From Streptomyces sp. RKAG290 (GTDB lineage Bacteria > Actinomycetota > Actinomycetes > Streptomycetales > Streptomycetaceae): 64,000 bases of DNA. This document shows, in pieces, positions 8,259 through 16,364 of the stretch. The position numbers and the translations under genes are program-made. The stretch covers positions 1,860,001 to 1,924,000 of the forward strand of contig NZ_JAJOZC010000001.1 in the NCBI RefSeq assembly GCF_023701695.1. The letters are read 5' to 3'. Positions within the stretch are counted from its first letter, which is position 1, and each line of letters begins with the position of its first letter. The notes beneath the pieces were generated by a model. That model made no database searches, had not been told where the DNA came from, and saw only the letters and a list, made by a program, of their open reading frames with translations.

Positions 8259-9542
8259 TCAGCTGTCGCCCTCGGTGAAGTAGTTGTTCAGTCCGGGCAC
8301 CTTGAGCGTCCCGCCGAACTGGCCTGCCTGCGTCACCTTCACGTTGGTGAAGAAGGCGAACGGCACGTTGATCGGCGGCGGGGTCTGGGGGCTGAACGTG
8401 ATCGGGATGAGGCCGAAGAGGTTGCCCTTCAGCTCCTCCGTGTACATCGTCACCGTGCCGTTGCGGATGGTGGACGTGGAGCCCTTGTCCGACGTCACGT
8501 GACCGGTGCGGCCCAGCGGGCCGACCGTCTTCTGGTGGAGGTCCTTGATGTCGACGGACGAAGCGGTGAACTTCAGCACCTTCTTCGTGGTGCCGTCGCC
8601 CTTCTCCACCTCGACGATGCCCTTGTAGTCGAGTCCGCTCAGGGTGAGCAGCGAACTCTCCAGGATCCACGGGTCGTTCGGGAGGCGGGGGATGCCCTGC
8701 TCCAGATCGGCCGCGGCCAGCGCCTTCGGGTCGGCGGTCGGGCACGGGAAGGAGGGCTTGGCGCCGTCCGGGATGTCCTCGTCCTTCTTCGGGTCGAGTC
8801 CCTTGACGTCCTTGCTGAGCTCCTCGACCGGCTTGCCGGCCTTCTTCGCCGCGTCACGGATGGCGTCGGTGGTCTTGTCGACCGTGTCCTTCGCGGCGTC
8901 CGTGGCCTTCTTGACGGGCTTGTCTGCCGTCTTGTCGGTCGCCTCGGCCGAGGCCGAGGGCTTCGGGGACGCGGTGGTGGCGCTCGGGGACGGGCTGGCC
9001 GTCTCCTTGTCCGGTCCGTCGAAGAGGTCCTTGAGGGCGTCGCCGACTCCCAGCGGGTCGAGCGGGTTCTTCGACTTGGTGGGTTCGGGCGTCGCACTCG
9101 GCGTCGCGGCCGGGGCGTCGGTGCTCTTCTTGGCCGGGTCGGCCGCGGAGTCACCGGTGGAGGTGGAGGACGCCGACGGCTTCGGGGTGGCCCCGTCGCT
9201 CTTGTCCGGCGTGGCCTTGTCGCTCGCGGTGGCGGACGGGGACGGCGTCTTCGTCGCCGACGCAGACGGCTCCGCCGACTCGCCCGGCTCGTCGGAGCGG
9301 GTCACGCAGGGGCCGGCCGCGAAGGGGATGTCCGTGCTGTCGTCGGCCATCGCCAGCTTGGGGGTGAGCCCCATGCCCACGAAGACCGCGGTCGGCATCG
9401 CCGCGAGTGCGAACGCCTTCTTGCCCGCGGGCATGTGCAGCTTCGTCAGCAGCGACTTGCGGGGGGCCGCGTGACGCGGCCCTCTTCGCTCCTCAAGTCC
9501 GCCCTCGCCCAGGGCGTCCACCTGATTGTCGTCACCCCGCAC
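8259..9542 (-). CDS. Exported disordered protein of the DUF6230/DUF6114 cluster
   Basis: A 427-residue protein of unknown function. A basic start (RKSLLTKL...AGKKAFALAAMPTAVFVGMG) suggests a signal or anchor near residues 38-68. About 170 residues of Ser/Thr/Pro/Ala/Lys low complexity follow (TKTPSPSATASDKATPDK-like), then an Ala/Lys/Asp stretch, then a compact C-terminal domain (~270-427) with one Cys pair candidate (FPCPT) and beta-like alternation (GTVTMYTEELKGNLFGL). Start GTG 9542 was chosen because GGGAGG lies 7 nt upstream; it overlaps the DUF6114 gene by 11 bp, implying coupling. The linker composition fits a wall-spanning spacer. Confidence 0.8.
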   Translation of the reverse strand: MRGDDNQVDALGEGGLEERRGPRHAAPRKSLLTKLHMPAGKKAFALAAMPTAVFVGMGLTPKLAMADDSTDIPFAAGPCVTRSDEPGESAEPSASATKTPSPSATASDKATPDKSDGATPKPSASSTSTGDSAADPAKKSTDAPAATPSATPEPTKSKNPLDPLGVGDALKDLFDGPDKETASPSPSATTASPKPSASAEATDKTADKPVKKATDAAKDTVDKTTDAIRDAAKKAGKPVEELSKDVKGLDPKKDEDIPDGAKPSFPCPTADPKALAAADLEQGIPRLPNDPWILESSLLTLSGLDYKGIVEVEKGDGTTKKVLKFTASSVDIKDLHQKTVGPLGRTGHVTSDKGSTSTIRNGTVTMYTEELKGNLFGLIPITFSPQTPPPINVPFAFFTNVKVTQAGQFGGTLKVPGLNNYFTEGDS

Positions 9543-10119
9543 GATGCCTCCCGCCGTCGACCTCAACTGTCGTGTCGTACTTCGCCGGCTGCTGCGGAAC
9601 GGCCCCGTACAGGGCGCCCCCGGGGTGTGCGGCGGTCTGCTCGTCCGGGGCGTACGCCTGGCCCAGCAGGACCTCTTCTTCGGCGGGAGCTTCCTCGGCG
9701 GGCGCGGACCCGTCCGCGTTCGGCGGGGCAGGCGCCCACGAGATGGAGAGCGCTCCGCCGATCAGCGAGAACAAGAAGCCGATCAGAAAGCCGCCGATGT
9801 TGGCGACGGGGATCGATATCAGCGCGAGCAGGATCGCCGCGACGCCCGCGAACACCTTGACTATGTGGTGGAACCACATGGTCAGACCGAGCGTGATGAG
9901 CAGGATTCCGATGATGAGGGATCCCGCGCCGGCGGTGGTGGACATCGCCAGCGTCATGTTGCCGAGGTGCATGTTCGCGTACGGGAAGTACGCGATGGGT
10001 ACACCGCCGAGAATGGTGAACAGACCCGCCCAGAACGGCCGGTTACCCCGCCAGGTGCGGAAGCGTCGCCGGAAGACGCGGAGGTTGTGCTCGTTCTGCC
10101 CTGTGGATTCGGGGCTCAT
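9532..10119 (-). CDS. DUF6114 integral membrane protein
   Basis: A 195-residue membrane protein. After a basic N-terminus (RVFRRRFRTWRGNRPFW) come four hydrophobic segments at about residues 28-48, 58-80, 85-103 and 104-125 (TILGGVPIAYFPY; SLIIGILLITLGLTMW; VFAGVAAILLALISI; IGGFLIGFLFSLIGGAL). A charged Ala/Pro/Glu tail (~130-195) follows. Function unknown; I recognise the family as DUF6114, found next to DUF6230 in Streptomyces. Start ATG 10119 is preceded by AGGGAG. It is the middle gene of a three-gene minus-strand unit. Confidence 0.8.
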   Translation of the reverse strand: MSPESTGQNEHNLRVFRRRFRTWRGNRPFWAGLFTILGGVPIAYFPYANMHLGNMTLAMSTTAGAGSLIIGILLITLGLTMWFHHIVKVFAGVAAILLALISIPVANIGGFLIGFLFSLIGGALSISWAPAPPNADGSAPAEEAPAEEEVLLGQAYAPDEQTAAHPGGALYGAVPQQPAKYDTTVEVDGGRHRAG

Positions 10120-10217
10120 GGAAAACAGCTCCCTGGAACCGGTACTGCTGTGAGAAGAAGTGAAGGGTGGGCGGCCAGAGGCGCGTCGCGCATGCCCCCG
10201 GCCACCCGGGCGAGTGC

Positions 10218-10850
10218 TTAGTAGCACTCCTTGACGCCCTTGTGGAGCGACAGCTTCAGGTCAGGAAGCTTGAACGTTCCCGCTGTGGTCGCCCACGCCT
10301 GCTGCTTGACCTTCGACAGCTTGGCGACCTCGGCCCGCTGCGAGAACCCGTAGGGGTTGGCCTGGGTTCCGGGCTGGATGCCCGGGTTCTTCAGCGCACC
10401 GGCGGCGACGCCGATGTCGATGTTCGTGAACTCGGCGTCCGCGCCCAGCGAAGAGACATCGAGGTACAGGTCCTTGGCGTAGACCTTGTCCTTGCCGGTG
10501 CCCGCGTGGAGCTCCAGCGTCACACTGCCGAGACCGAACGGCAGGTCAGGGGTGACCACCGACTGGCACATGTTGGTGATCGTGGCCTCGCTGAACCCGG
10601 ACACGGCGACCGGAGCGGCCATGTCCTTGCCCTTGAGGTCCTTGCCCGTCGCCACACTGCCGTACTGGACGAAGTCCTGGCCGACCAGCTCATCCGCGCT
10701 GACCTTGAACTCCTGGCCGGACACGCTGAACGATGCGGCGAGCGCGCCCTGTGCAAGGCCGACACCCACCGCGGCGGTGGCTATGACGCTCGGCACCATG
10801 ACGACAGCGAAACGCTTCCATCTCGTGCCACCGCGAACCTGGGAACTCAT
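10218..10850 (-). CDS. DUF6230 family exported protein
   Basis: A 210-residue protein with a clear Sec-type signal: WKRFAVV, hydrophobic VMVPSVIATAAVGVGLAQ, then GALAAS as a cleavage region near residue 38. The mature part is Gly/Ser/Val rich with alternating hydrophobic residues (SFSVSGQEFKVSADELVG), suggesting a beta structure, with two Cys (MCQSV and C-terminal KECY) that could form a disulphide. Older annotations call relatives cholesterol esterase, but no GxSxG is present, so I do not adopt that. Start ATG 10850 has an excellent AAGGAGGA site. It is the first gene of the cluster. Confidence 0.8.
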   Translation of the reverse strand: MSSQVRGGTRWKRFAVVMVPSVIATAAVGVGLAQGALAASFSVSGQEFKVSADELVGQDFVQYGSVATGKDLKGKDMAAPVAVSGFSEATITNMCQSVVTPDLPFGLGSVTLELHAGTGKDKVYAKDLYLDVSSLGADAEFTNIDIGVAAGALKNPGIQPGTQANPYGFSQRAEVAKLSKVKQQAWATTAGTFKLPDLKLSLHKGVKECY

Positions 10851-11449
10851 ACTTTTCCTCCTTCTCGGACGTACATCTCCGGCCTGGCATCCTGCCCGAC
10901 CTGGGATGGGAGAAGTGCTACGTCCTCGGAAAGGAGAGCGCCCGCAAACGGAGGCGTGAACCGCGACCGAATCACCGGCGATCACCCCCGAGCGACAACC
11001 ACTGGCCACGCGTTCGCGCAACCTCTTCGGACAGGCCCTGCAGGTGAGCAGGAACCCCCCTGTCCGGAGTCGGCGCCACTGCCGCCGACCCACCCGGTGG
11101 GGACCCAACGGAGCCGCCGCACCGACTGGCAGCCGGACTGGCGTTATTGGACCGAGCGTGGCCGATCGTGGTCCATTCGCGGCCGTGACACAAGGGGGTT
11201 CGTTACTCGCTGGTAACGGCCCGATAACCCACCCACGACGGGGTGGTACCGACCGGCCACACAGGGTTGCGCCGGGCCCACAGACGAACTGCAGCATTGA
11301 CGCCCGAAGTCGGACAGATCCTGCGGCGCGATTTACTCGGAGTAACAGCCCGCGCTTTTATCAAGATTTGGTAAAGCGTGGGTAAGTCTTATCGTCCGGT
11401 CGCGAAAACGGCCGCGACTCCGGGTGGGAGCCGCGGCCGTGTTGTCAGA
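10851..11449. promoter_or_regulatory. 599-bp intergenic region with two TTACTC palindromes
   Basis: No credible gene. It holds GTTACTCGCTGGTAAC (11202-11217, 5-bp outer arms perfect) and TTACTCGGAGTAA (11333-11345, a perfect palindrome). Both share TTACTC and resemble TetR-family operators. They lie 350-500 bp upstream of the DUF6230 gene. A second A/T-rich patch, TTTTATCAAGATTTGGTAAAG, at about 11356-11376 precedes the trx terminator. Confidence 0.4.
11405..11443 (-). terminator. Terminator downstream of the thioredoxin gene
   Basis: ACGGCCGCG (11408-11416) pairs with CGCGGCCGT (11432-11440), and ACTCC/GGGAG extends the stem inward. On the minus strand a run of T (complement of AAAA at 11405-11408) follows. 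It lies 10 bp past the trx stop. Confidence 0.75.
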
Positions 11450-12430
11450 TCAGAACAAGACGCGCGCGAGGGCGGTGCGTGCGGCGCCGACGCGTGGATC
11501 GTCGGGGCCGATCACCTCGAAGAGCTCCAGCAACCGCACCCGGACGTGGTCCCGGTCGTCGCCGAATGTCCGCCGGACCGTCTCGACGAGACGCCCGAAC
11601 GCGTCCTCGACATGACCGCCCACCAGATCCAGGTCGGCCGCGGCGAGCTGGGCCGGCACATCGGCCGGATTCTCGGCGGCGTCCTTACGGACCTGCTGCG
11701 GGTCCGTCTTCTGGACCCGGGCCAGGAGTTCCGCCTGGGCGAGACCGAGCTTGGCCTCGCTGTTGGCCGGCTCGTCGGACAGCACGTTCTTGTACGCCTG
11801 GACGGCGCCGGCGAAGTCATTGGCGTCCAGCGCCTGCGCGGCCGCCTCCAGGAGGGCGTCGTACGGGCCTGCGGGCACCGCTGCGGGCTCCTGCGCGGCC
11901 GCGTCCGCAGCCGCGGCCTCCTGGTCGACCACGATGCCGGTGAGCCCGAACCGCTCCTCGCCGACCTGGATCAGCTGGTCCAGGGTCTCGCGGATCTGGG
12001 ATTCGGGGGCCGCGCCCTGGAAGAGCGGGAGCGCCTGACCGGCGACCACGGCGAAGACCGCCGGAATCCCCTGGATCCCGAACTGCTGCATCAGCATCTG
12101 GTTGGCGTCGACGTCGACCTTGGCCAGCACGAAGCGGCCGTTGTACGCGTGGGCCAGTCGCTCCAGGAGCGGGCCCAGCTGCTTGCAGGGCTCGCACCAC
12201 TCGGCCCAGAAGTCGATGACGACCGGGACTTCGGCGGAGCGCTGGAGGACGTCGCTCTCGAAGCCCGCCTCATCGACGTCGAACACGAGGGAGGAAGGGG
12301 GTACGGCGGCGGGACCACCCTGCCGGGCGGTCTCGGCACGGGCCTGCTCCGCCTTCACCTTGGCCTCACCGGCCGCCTTCACCGCGGCGAGGTCGACGAC
12401 GCCGCTCATGGACATGTTCCTAGGCTGCAT
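11450..12430 (-). CDS. Thioredoxin-TPR fusion (YbbN/CnoX-like co-chaperedoxin)
   Basis: A 326-residue cytosolic protein. Residues ~48-155 are a thioredoxin fold with the redox motif WCEPC (Cys79, Cys82) instead of the usual WCGPC, and the cis-Pro loop GIQGIPAVFAV. The C-terminal half (~190-326) is helical with TPR-like repeats (YDALLEAAAQALDANDFAGA, then AELLARVQKTDPQQVRKDA). This layout matches YbbN/CnoX proteins that hold oxidised clients for chaperones (family knowledge). Start ATG 12430 was chosen for its strong GGGGGAGG site 8 nt upstream; a later ATG (MSMSGVVD) is possible. It is divergent from a tetR gene. Confidence 0.88.
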   Translation of the reverse strand: MQPRNMSMSGVVDLAAVKAAGEAKVKAEQARAETARQGGPAAVPPSSLVFDVDEAGFESDVLQRSAEVPVVIDFWAEWCEPCKQLGPLLERLAHAYNGRFVLAKVDVDANQMLMQQFGIQGIPAVFAVVAGQALPLFQGAAPESQIRETLDQLIQVGEERFGLTGIVVDQEAAAADAAAQEPAAVPAGPYDALLEAAAQALDANDFAGAVQAYKNVLSDEPANSEAKLGLAQAELLARVQKTDPQQVRKDAAENPADVPAQLAAADLDLVGGHVEDAFGRLVETVRRTFGDDRDHVRVRLLELFEVIGPDDPRVGAARTALARVLF

Positions 12431-12631
12431 ACGTACATCCTCCCCCCTTGGCACACCGATCCGGAAAGCGATACGTGAACCGCACCCGTCCGCGACCCCC
12501 GCCGGTGTGCGAGGTGTACGGACAGACGCGGCCCGAGGGCCCCTGAAAGACCCGGTTCGGCACCCGGTCCCCACCCGGTGCCTGTGGCTGTCGATCGTTC
12601 GTGGCGCGTGCGACGGCCGAGCCGTCGGTTC

Positions 12632-12654
12632 TTACGCTACGACCCGTAGCGTAA
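12632..12654. promoter_or_regulatory. Near-continuous 23-bp palindrome, probable TetR operator
   Basis: Arms TTACGCTACG (12632-12641) and CGTAGCGTAA (12645-12654) are perfect inverted repeats around ACC. It sits in the 319-bp gap between the divergent thioredoxin-TPR and tetR genes, 95 bp before the tetR ATG. Its size and symmetry fit a TetR dimer, so autoregulation is the simplest reading. The rest of the gap (12431-12749) shows no gene. Confidence 0.7.
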
Positions 12655-12749
12655 CTGGCGCGTACCCCTGGTGCGCAAGAGTGTCCGGTGATCTGTCTCA
12701 CGGCGAACGGGACCGGCCGGTTCTATCTACTGGCGGGTATGGTCACGGG

Positions 12750-13379
12750 ATGCTGAGCCACAGCCACCCCAAACCCTCACGAACGGGACGTCCGCGCAAT
12801 GCCGCGGCCGACGAGGCGATCCTTGAGGCGACCAGAGCCTCGCTGGTCGATCTCGGCTGGTCGAAGCTGACGATGGGTGATGTGGCGACGCGTGCCGGGG
12901 TGGCCAAGACGACGCTGTACCGGCGCTGGGCGGGCAAGAACGAGCTCGTCGTGGATGCCGTCGCGGTTCTCTTCGACGAGCTGGAGCTGCCGGACCTGGG
13001 CAGCCTGTCCGCCGATGTGCAGGCGGTGGTACTCCAGTTCGCGGCACTGCTGGAGCGGCCGGAGACCCAGACCGCGCTGATGGCGGTGGTCGCCGAGTCG
13101 ACACGCGACGAGGCGCTGCGGACGCGGATCCGCGACTCGATCGTGAACCGGCAGAAGCGGCTGGTGCTCCAGGGGCGTCAGCGGGCGCAGGAGCGCGGCG
13201 AGCTGCCCGTCGAACGGGACGAGGCCACCGCCGCCCTGACGGCCGATCTGATCTTCGACGTGATCGCCGGCGCGGTGGTGCACCGGGCACTGGTGAGCGC
13301 CGAGCCCGTCGATGCCGACTGGGCCCGGCGCTTCACGCTGCTGCTCCTCGCGGGACTGGGCGCGGCCGCGGCGGGATAG
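12750..13379 (+). CDS. TetR family transcriptional regulator
   Basis: A 209-residue repressor-type protein. The N-terminal TetR HTH is at about residues 20-66 (AILEATRASLVDLGWSKLTM, GDVATRAGVAKTTLYRRWAG). The C-terminal ligand/dimer domain (~80-209) resembles TetR_C_11-type domains, with ALLERPETQTALMAVVAEST and RDEATAALTADLIFDVIAG. The ATG at 12750 places the HTH at the usual distance; no strong ribosome site is visible. The nearby palindrome at 12632 is the probable binding site. It ends 9 bp from the convergent hydrolase gene. Confidence 0.9.
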   Translation: MLSHSHPKPSRTGRPRNAAADEAILEATRASLVDLGWSKLTMGDVATRAGVAKTTLYRRWAGKNELVVDAVAVLFDELELPDLGSLSADVQAVVLQFAALLERPETQTALMAVVAESTRDEALRTRIRDSIVNRQKRLVLQGRQRAQERGELPVERDEATAALTADLIFDVIAGAVVHRALVSAEPVDADWARRFTLLLLAGLGAAAAG

Positions 13380-13388
13380 CGGTCCGCG

Positions 13389-14465
13389 CTACCGCTGCCA
13401 GGCACAACTGCCCAGCGTGGCACTGCCCGCCGCGACCAGCCGGTCCGCCCGCTCCGGCGCCATCAGGCTCGTGCGGTCGCGGTGGCAGACGACGGTGCGG
13501 TCGCCCTGCCCGGCCAGGTCCACCAGGATCTGGTCCCAGTGGCGGTACTGGACGTCATGGCCGGAGTCGGCGTATGTGCGCACCACCGGAGTGACCGGCA
13601 GCGCCTTGCGCCAGGTGGAGAGGGTGGCCGGCGGGACGGTGGTGTCCTTGTCGCCGCCGTACAGGTAGACGGGCGCCTTCAGCTTCGACAGGTCGGGCCC
13701 CGGGCGTTCGCAGTAGAGCCGCTGCTCGTGCACCTGCGGGGCCGGGTCGGACTTCTGGCCGCGCTGGTTGTACGTGCGGGCGCCTTCCTCGTACGCGGTG
13801 TCGGCGAAGCCCGGGATGGACTTGACGGCGCTGTCGTCGGGGAACGCCCACCAGGAGCGCGGGTCGGCGATCGAGTCCTTGACCGCGTCGGCGAGCGCGT
13901 CGTCGCTCAGGCCGCAGTAGGCGGCCTTCTCACCGTACGGCGGGAGGGCGGCGGCCAGATGGAGGGCCTTGATGCGGCCGGGGGCGCGGGCGGCGAGCTC
14001 GGCGGCGTACGGTCCGCCGCCGGAGATCGCGATCACCGAGACCTTGTTGACGCCGATCCGGTCCAGGACTTCGAGGGCGTCCTTCGCGAAGTCGGCCTTG
14101 CCCAGGGACGGGTCGTACTCGGTGTCCCCGAAGCCGTTGCGTTCCACGGATATCAGCCGGAGGCCGAACGACTCCCGGGTGGAGCGGAAGAAGTCGGTCA
14201 TGTGCGCGGCCCGCGCGCTGGTGCCGGTGCCGCCGATGAAGAGGACCGGCGTACCGCCCCGGCGCCCCTCGTCGATGTAGTGCGCGGTCCGGCCGGTGGA
14301 GAGCTCCGCCGCCTTCACGTCCGGCCCGAGCGAGTCGAAGGTGTCCTGCACCCTCGGTTTCGGCGCCGGTGCGGCGCTGACCGCCGTGGAACCGCTGACC
14401 AGCAGCGTTCCGAGCACGGCGAGCGCGGCGCCCGCGGCCGCGGCGATTCTCCCGGACAGTCTCAA
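13389..14465 (-). CDS. Secreted alpha/beta hydrolase
   Basis: A 358-residue protein with a typical signal peptide (RLSGRIAAAAGAALAVLGTL, cleavage after VSAAPA near residue 32). The alpha/beta-hydrolase fold follows: oxyanion loop FIGGTGTSARAAH, nucleophile elbow VIAISGGGPYAAE (Ser), acid in YLYGGDKDTTVPP and His in ADSGHDVQYRHW. The substrate is unknown; it is most like proline-iminopeptidase/lipase-type hydrolases. Start TTG 14465 is supported by GGAGG 6 nt upstream; a longer frame exists but lacks a ribosome site. It follows icmA on the same strand after 82 bp. Confidence 0.85.
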   Translation of the reverse strand: MRLSGRIAAAAGAALAVLGTLLVSGSTAVSAAPAPKPRVQDTFDSLGPDVKAAELSTGRTAHYIDEGRRGGTPVLFIGGTGTSARAAHMTDFFRSTRESFGLRLISVERNGFGDTEYDPSLGKADFAKDALEVLDRIGVNKVSVIAISGGGPYAAELAARAPGRIKALHLAAALPPYGEKAAYCGLSDDALADAVKDSIADPRSWWAFPDDSAVKSIPGFADTAYEEGARTYNQRGQKSDPAPQVHEQRLYCERPGPDLSKLKAPVYLYGGDKDTTVPPATLSTWRKALPVTPVVRTYADSGHDVQYRHWDQILVDLAGQGDRTVVCHRDRTSLMAPERADRLVAAGSATLGSCAWQR

Positions 14466-14547
14466 GTTGTTCCTCCAGGGGGTACGGGTATCGCGGCTGC
14501 GCCTACCCGAGCCCCTGGAGGTGACACCTGTAACTGCCAACTACCTG

Positions 14548-16248
14548 TCAGAAGCCGGGCGGCTCCGTGTAGGTGCCCCACTCCTCGCGCAGCACCCCGC
14601 AGATCTCGCCCAGGGTCGCCTCGGCGCGTACGGCGTCGAGCATCGGGGCGATCATGTTGGAGCCGTCCCGGGCGGCGGCCAGCATCGCGTCCAGCGCCGC
14701 GCCCACCCGGGCGTCGTCGCGGCCGTCCTTGCGGCCGGCGAGCTCCTGGACCTGGTCGCGCTCGACCTCGTGGCTGACCCGCAGGATCTCCAGGTCGCCG
14801 GTGACCGAGCCGTGGTGGACGTTGACGCCGACGACCCGCTTGTCGCCCTTCTCCAGCGACTGCTGGTAGCGGAAGGCCGATTCGGCGATCTCGCCGGTGA
14901 ACCAGCCGTCCTCGATGCCGCGCAGGATGCCGGAGGTCATCGGCCCGATGGGGTGCTGCCCGTCCGGGTGGGCCCGGGTACCGCGCTCCCTGATCTGCTC
15001 GAAGATCTTCTCGGCGTCCGCCTCGATCCGGTCGGTGAGCTGCTCCACGTACCAGGAACCGCCCAGCGGGTCGGCCACGTTGGCGACGCCGGTCTCCTCC
15101 ATCAGCACCTGCTGGGTGCGCAGCGCGATCTCGGCGGCCTGCTCGGAGGGGAGCGCGAGGGTCTCGTCGAGGGCGTTGGTGTGCAGGGAGTTGGTGCCGC
15201 CGAGGACGGCGGAGAGCGCCTCGACCGCGGTCCGTACGACGTTGTTGTACGGCTGCTGGGCGGTGAGCGAGACGCCGGCGGTCTGGGTGTGGAAGCGGAG
15301 CCACTGCGCCTTGTCCGTCTTCGCGCCGTACGTCTCCTTCATCCAGCGGGCCCAGATCCGGCGGGCGGCGCGGAACTTGGCGATCTCCTCGAAGAAGTCG
15401 AGGTGCGCGTCGAAGAAGAAGGACAGGCCGGGTGCGAAGGTGTCGACCTCCAGCCCGCGGGAGAGGCCGAGCTCCACGTAGCCGAAGCCGTCCGCGAGCG
15501 TGTACGCCAGCTCCTGCGCGGCCGTGGCTCCGGCCTCGCGGATGTGGTACCCGGAGACGGAGAGCGGCTTGTAGGCGGGGATGTCGCGGGCGCAGTGCTC
15601 CATCAGGTCGCCGATGAGACGCAGATGGGGCTCGGGCTGGAAGAGCCACTCCTTCTGCGCGATGTACTCCTTGAAGATGTCCGTCTGGAGCGTGCCGTTG
15701 AGCACGGCCGGGTCGACGCCCTGGCGCTCGGCGGCGACGAGGTACATGCAGAAGACGGGCACGGCGGGGCCGCTGATCGTCATCGACGTCGTGACGTCAC
15801 CGAGCGGGATGTCCTTGAAGAGGACCTCCATGTCGGCGGCGGAGTCGATGGCCACACCGCAGTGGCCGACCTCGCCCAGCGCGCGGGGGTCGTCGGAGTC
15901 GCGGCCCATCAGGGTCGGCATGTCGAAGGCGACACTGAGTCCGCCGCCACCGGCGGCCAGGATCATCTTGTAGCGCTCGTTGGTCTGCTCGGCGTTGCCG
16001 AAGCCGGCGAACTGGCGGATCGTCCAGGTGCGGCCGCGGTAGCCGGTCGGGTAGAGCCCGCGGGTGAAGGGGTACTCGCCGGGCCAGCCGATCCGCTCGA
16101 ACCCCTCGTACGCGTCCCCGGGCCGGGGGCCGTACGCGGGCTCGACCGGGTCCCCGGAGAGCGTGGTGAAGTCCGCGTCACGCTTGCGGGCCTTGTCGTA
16201 ACGGGCCTGCCAGCGTTGGCGGCCTTCCTCGATCGCGTCAGCGTCCAT
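14548..16248 (-). CDS. icmA: Isobutyryl-CoA mutase large subunit
   Basis: A 566-residue B12-dependent mutase catalytic subunit (TIM barrel); the cobalamin-binding domain is absent and must come from a separate IcmB. It matches methylmalonyl-CoA mutase (LSVAFDMPTLMGRDSDDPRA, GTLQTDIFKEY, SGYHIREAGA, LGGTNSLHTNALDE). At the two residues that select substrate it has Phe80 (in TIRQF) and Gln198 (in YIAQKEW) instead of Tyr and Arg. Phe/Gln at exactly these positions defines isobutyryl-CoA mutases, which interconvert isobutyryl- and n-butyryl-CoA. The start ATG has no clear ribosome site, and a 24-bp palindrome lies just before it. Confidence 0.93.
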   Translation of the reverse strand: MDADAIEEGRQRWQARYDKARKRDADFTTLSGDPVEPAYGPRPGDAYEGFERIGWPGEYPFTRGLYPTGYRGRTWTIRQFAGFGNAEQTNERYKMILAAGGGGLSVAFDMPTLMGRDSDDPRALGEVGHCGVAIDSAADMEVLFKDIPLGDVTTSMTISGPAVPVFCMYLVAAERQGVDPAVLNGTLQTDIFKEYIAQKEWLFQPEPHLRLIGDLMEHCARDIPAYKPLSVSGYHIREAGATAAQELAYTLADGFGYVELGLSRGLEVDTFAPGLSFFFDAHLDFFEEIAKFRAARRIWARWMKETYGAKTDKAQWLRFHTQTAGVSLTAQQPYNNVVRTAVEALSAVLGGTNSLHTNALDETLALPSEQAAEIALRTQQVLMEETGVANVADPLGGSWYVEQLTDRIEADAEKIFEQIRERGTRAHPDGQHPIGPMTSGILRGIEDGWFTGEIAESAFRYQQSLEKGDKRVVGVNVHHGSVTGDLEILRVSHEVERDQVQELAGRKDGRDDARVGAALDAMLAAARDGSNMIAPMLDAVRAEATLGEICGVLREEWGTYTEPPGF

Positions 16249-16255
16249 GGTACGA

Positions 16256-16279
16256 ATTTACTAGGACGTCCTAGTAAAT
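16256..16279. promoter_or_regulatory. Perfect 24-bp palindrome, icmA operator
   Basis: ATTTACTAGGAC (16256-16267) is followed directly by its exact reverse complement (16268-16279). The edge is 7 bp before the icmA start, so a bound protein would cover the transcript start or ribosome-binding region. A/T at the outer ends contrasts with the surrounding 72% GC. It is most likely the site of a dedicated repressor. Confidence 0.75.
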
Positions 16280-16289
16280 GTCGATGGCA

Positions 16290-16318
16290 AACCGCCCGGC
16301 GCTTCGCACGGGGCGGTT
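16290..16318 (-). terminator. Terminator after the first DUF3817 gene
   Basis: AACCGCCC (16290-16297) pairs with GGGCGGTT (16311-16318). On the minus strand it follows the DUF3817 stop and precedes the icmA palindrome, so it separates the two transcription units. Confidence 0.55.
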
Positions 16319-16364
16319 CGGGAGGCGTACGGGAGGTGCGCCAGGGATGTTCGTGAGGTGCGGC

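Noticed and set aside
8259-10850. Cholesterol esterase activity for the DUF6230 gene
   Set aside because: No GxSxG or catalytic triad; a legacy annotation not supported by sequence.
10167-11216. Plus-strand frame opposite the DUF6230 gene
   Set aside because: Antisense shadow running into the intergenic region.
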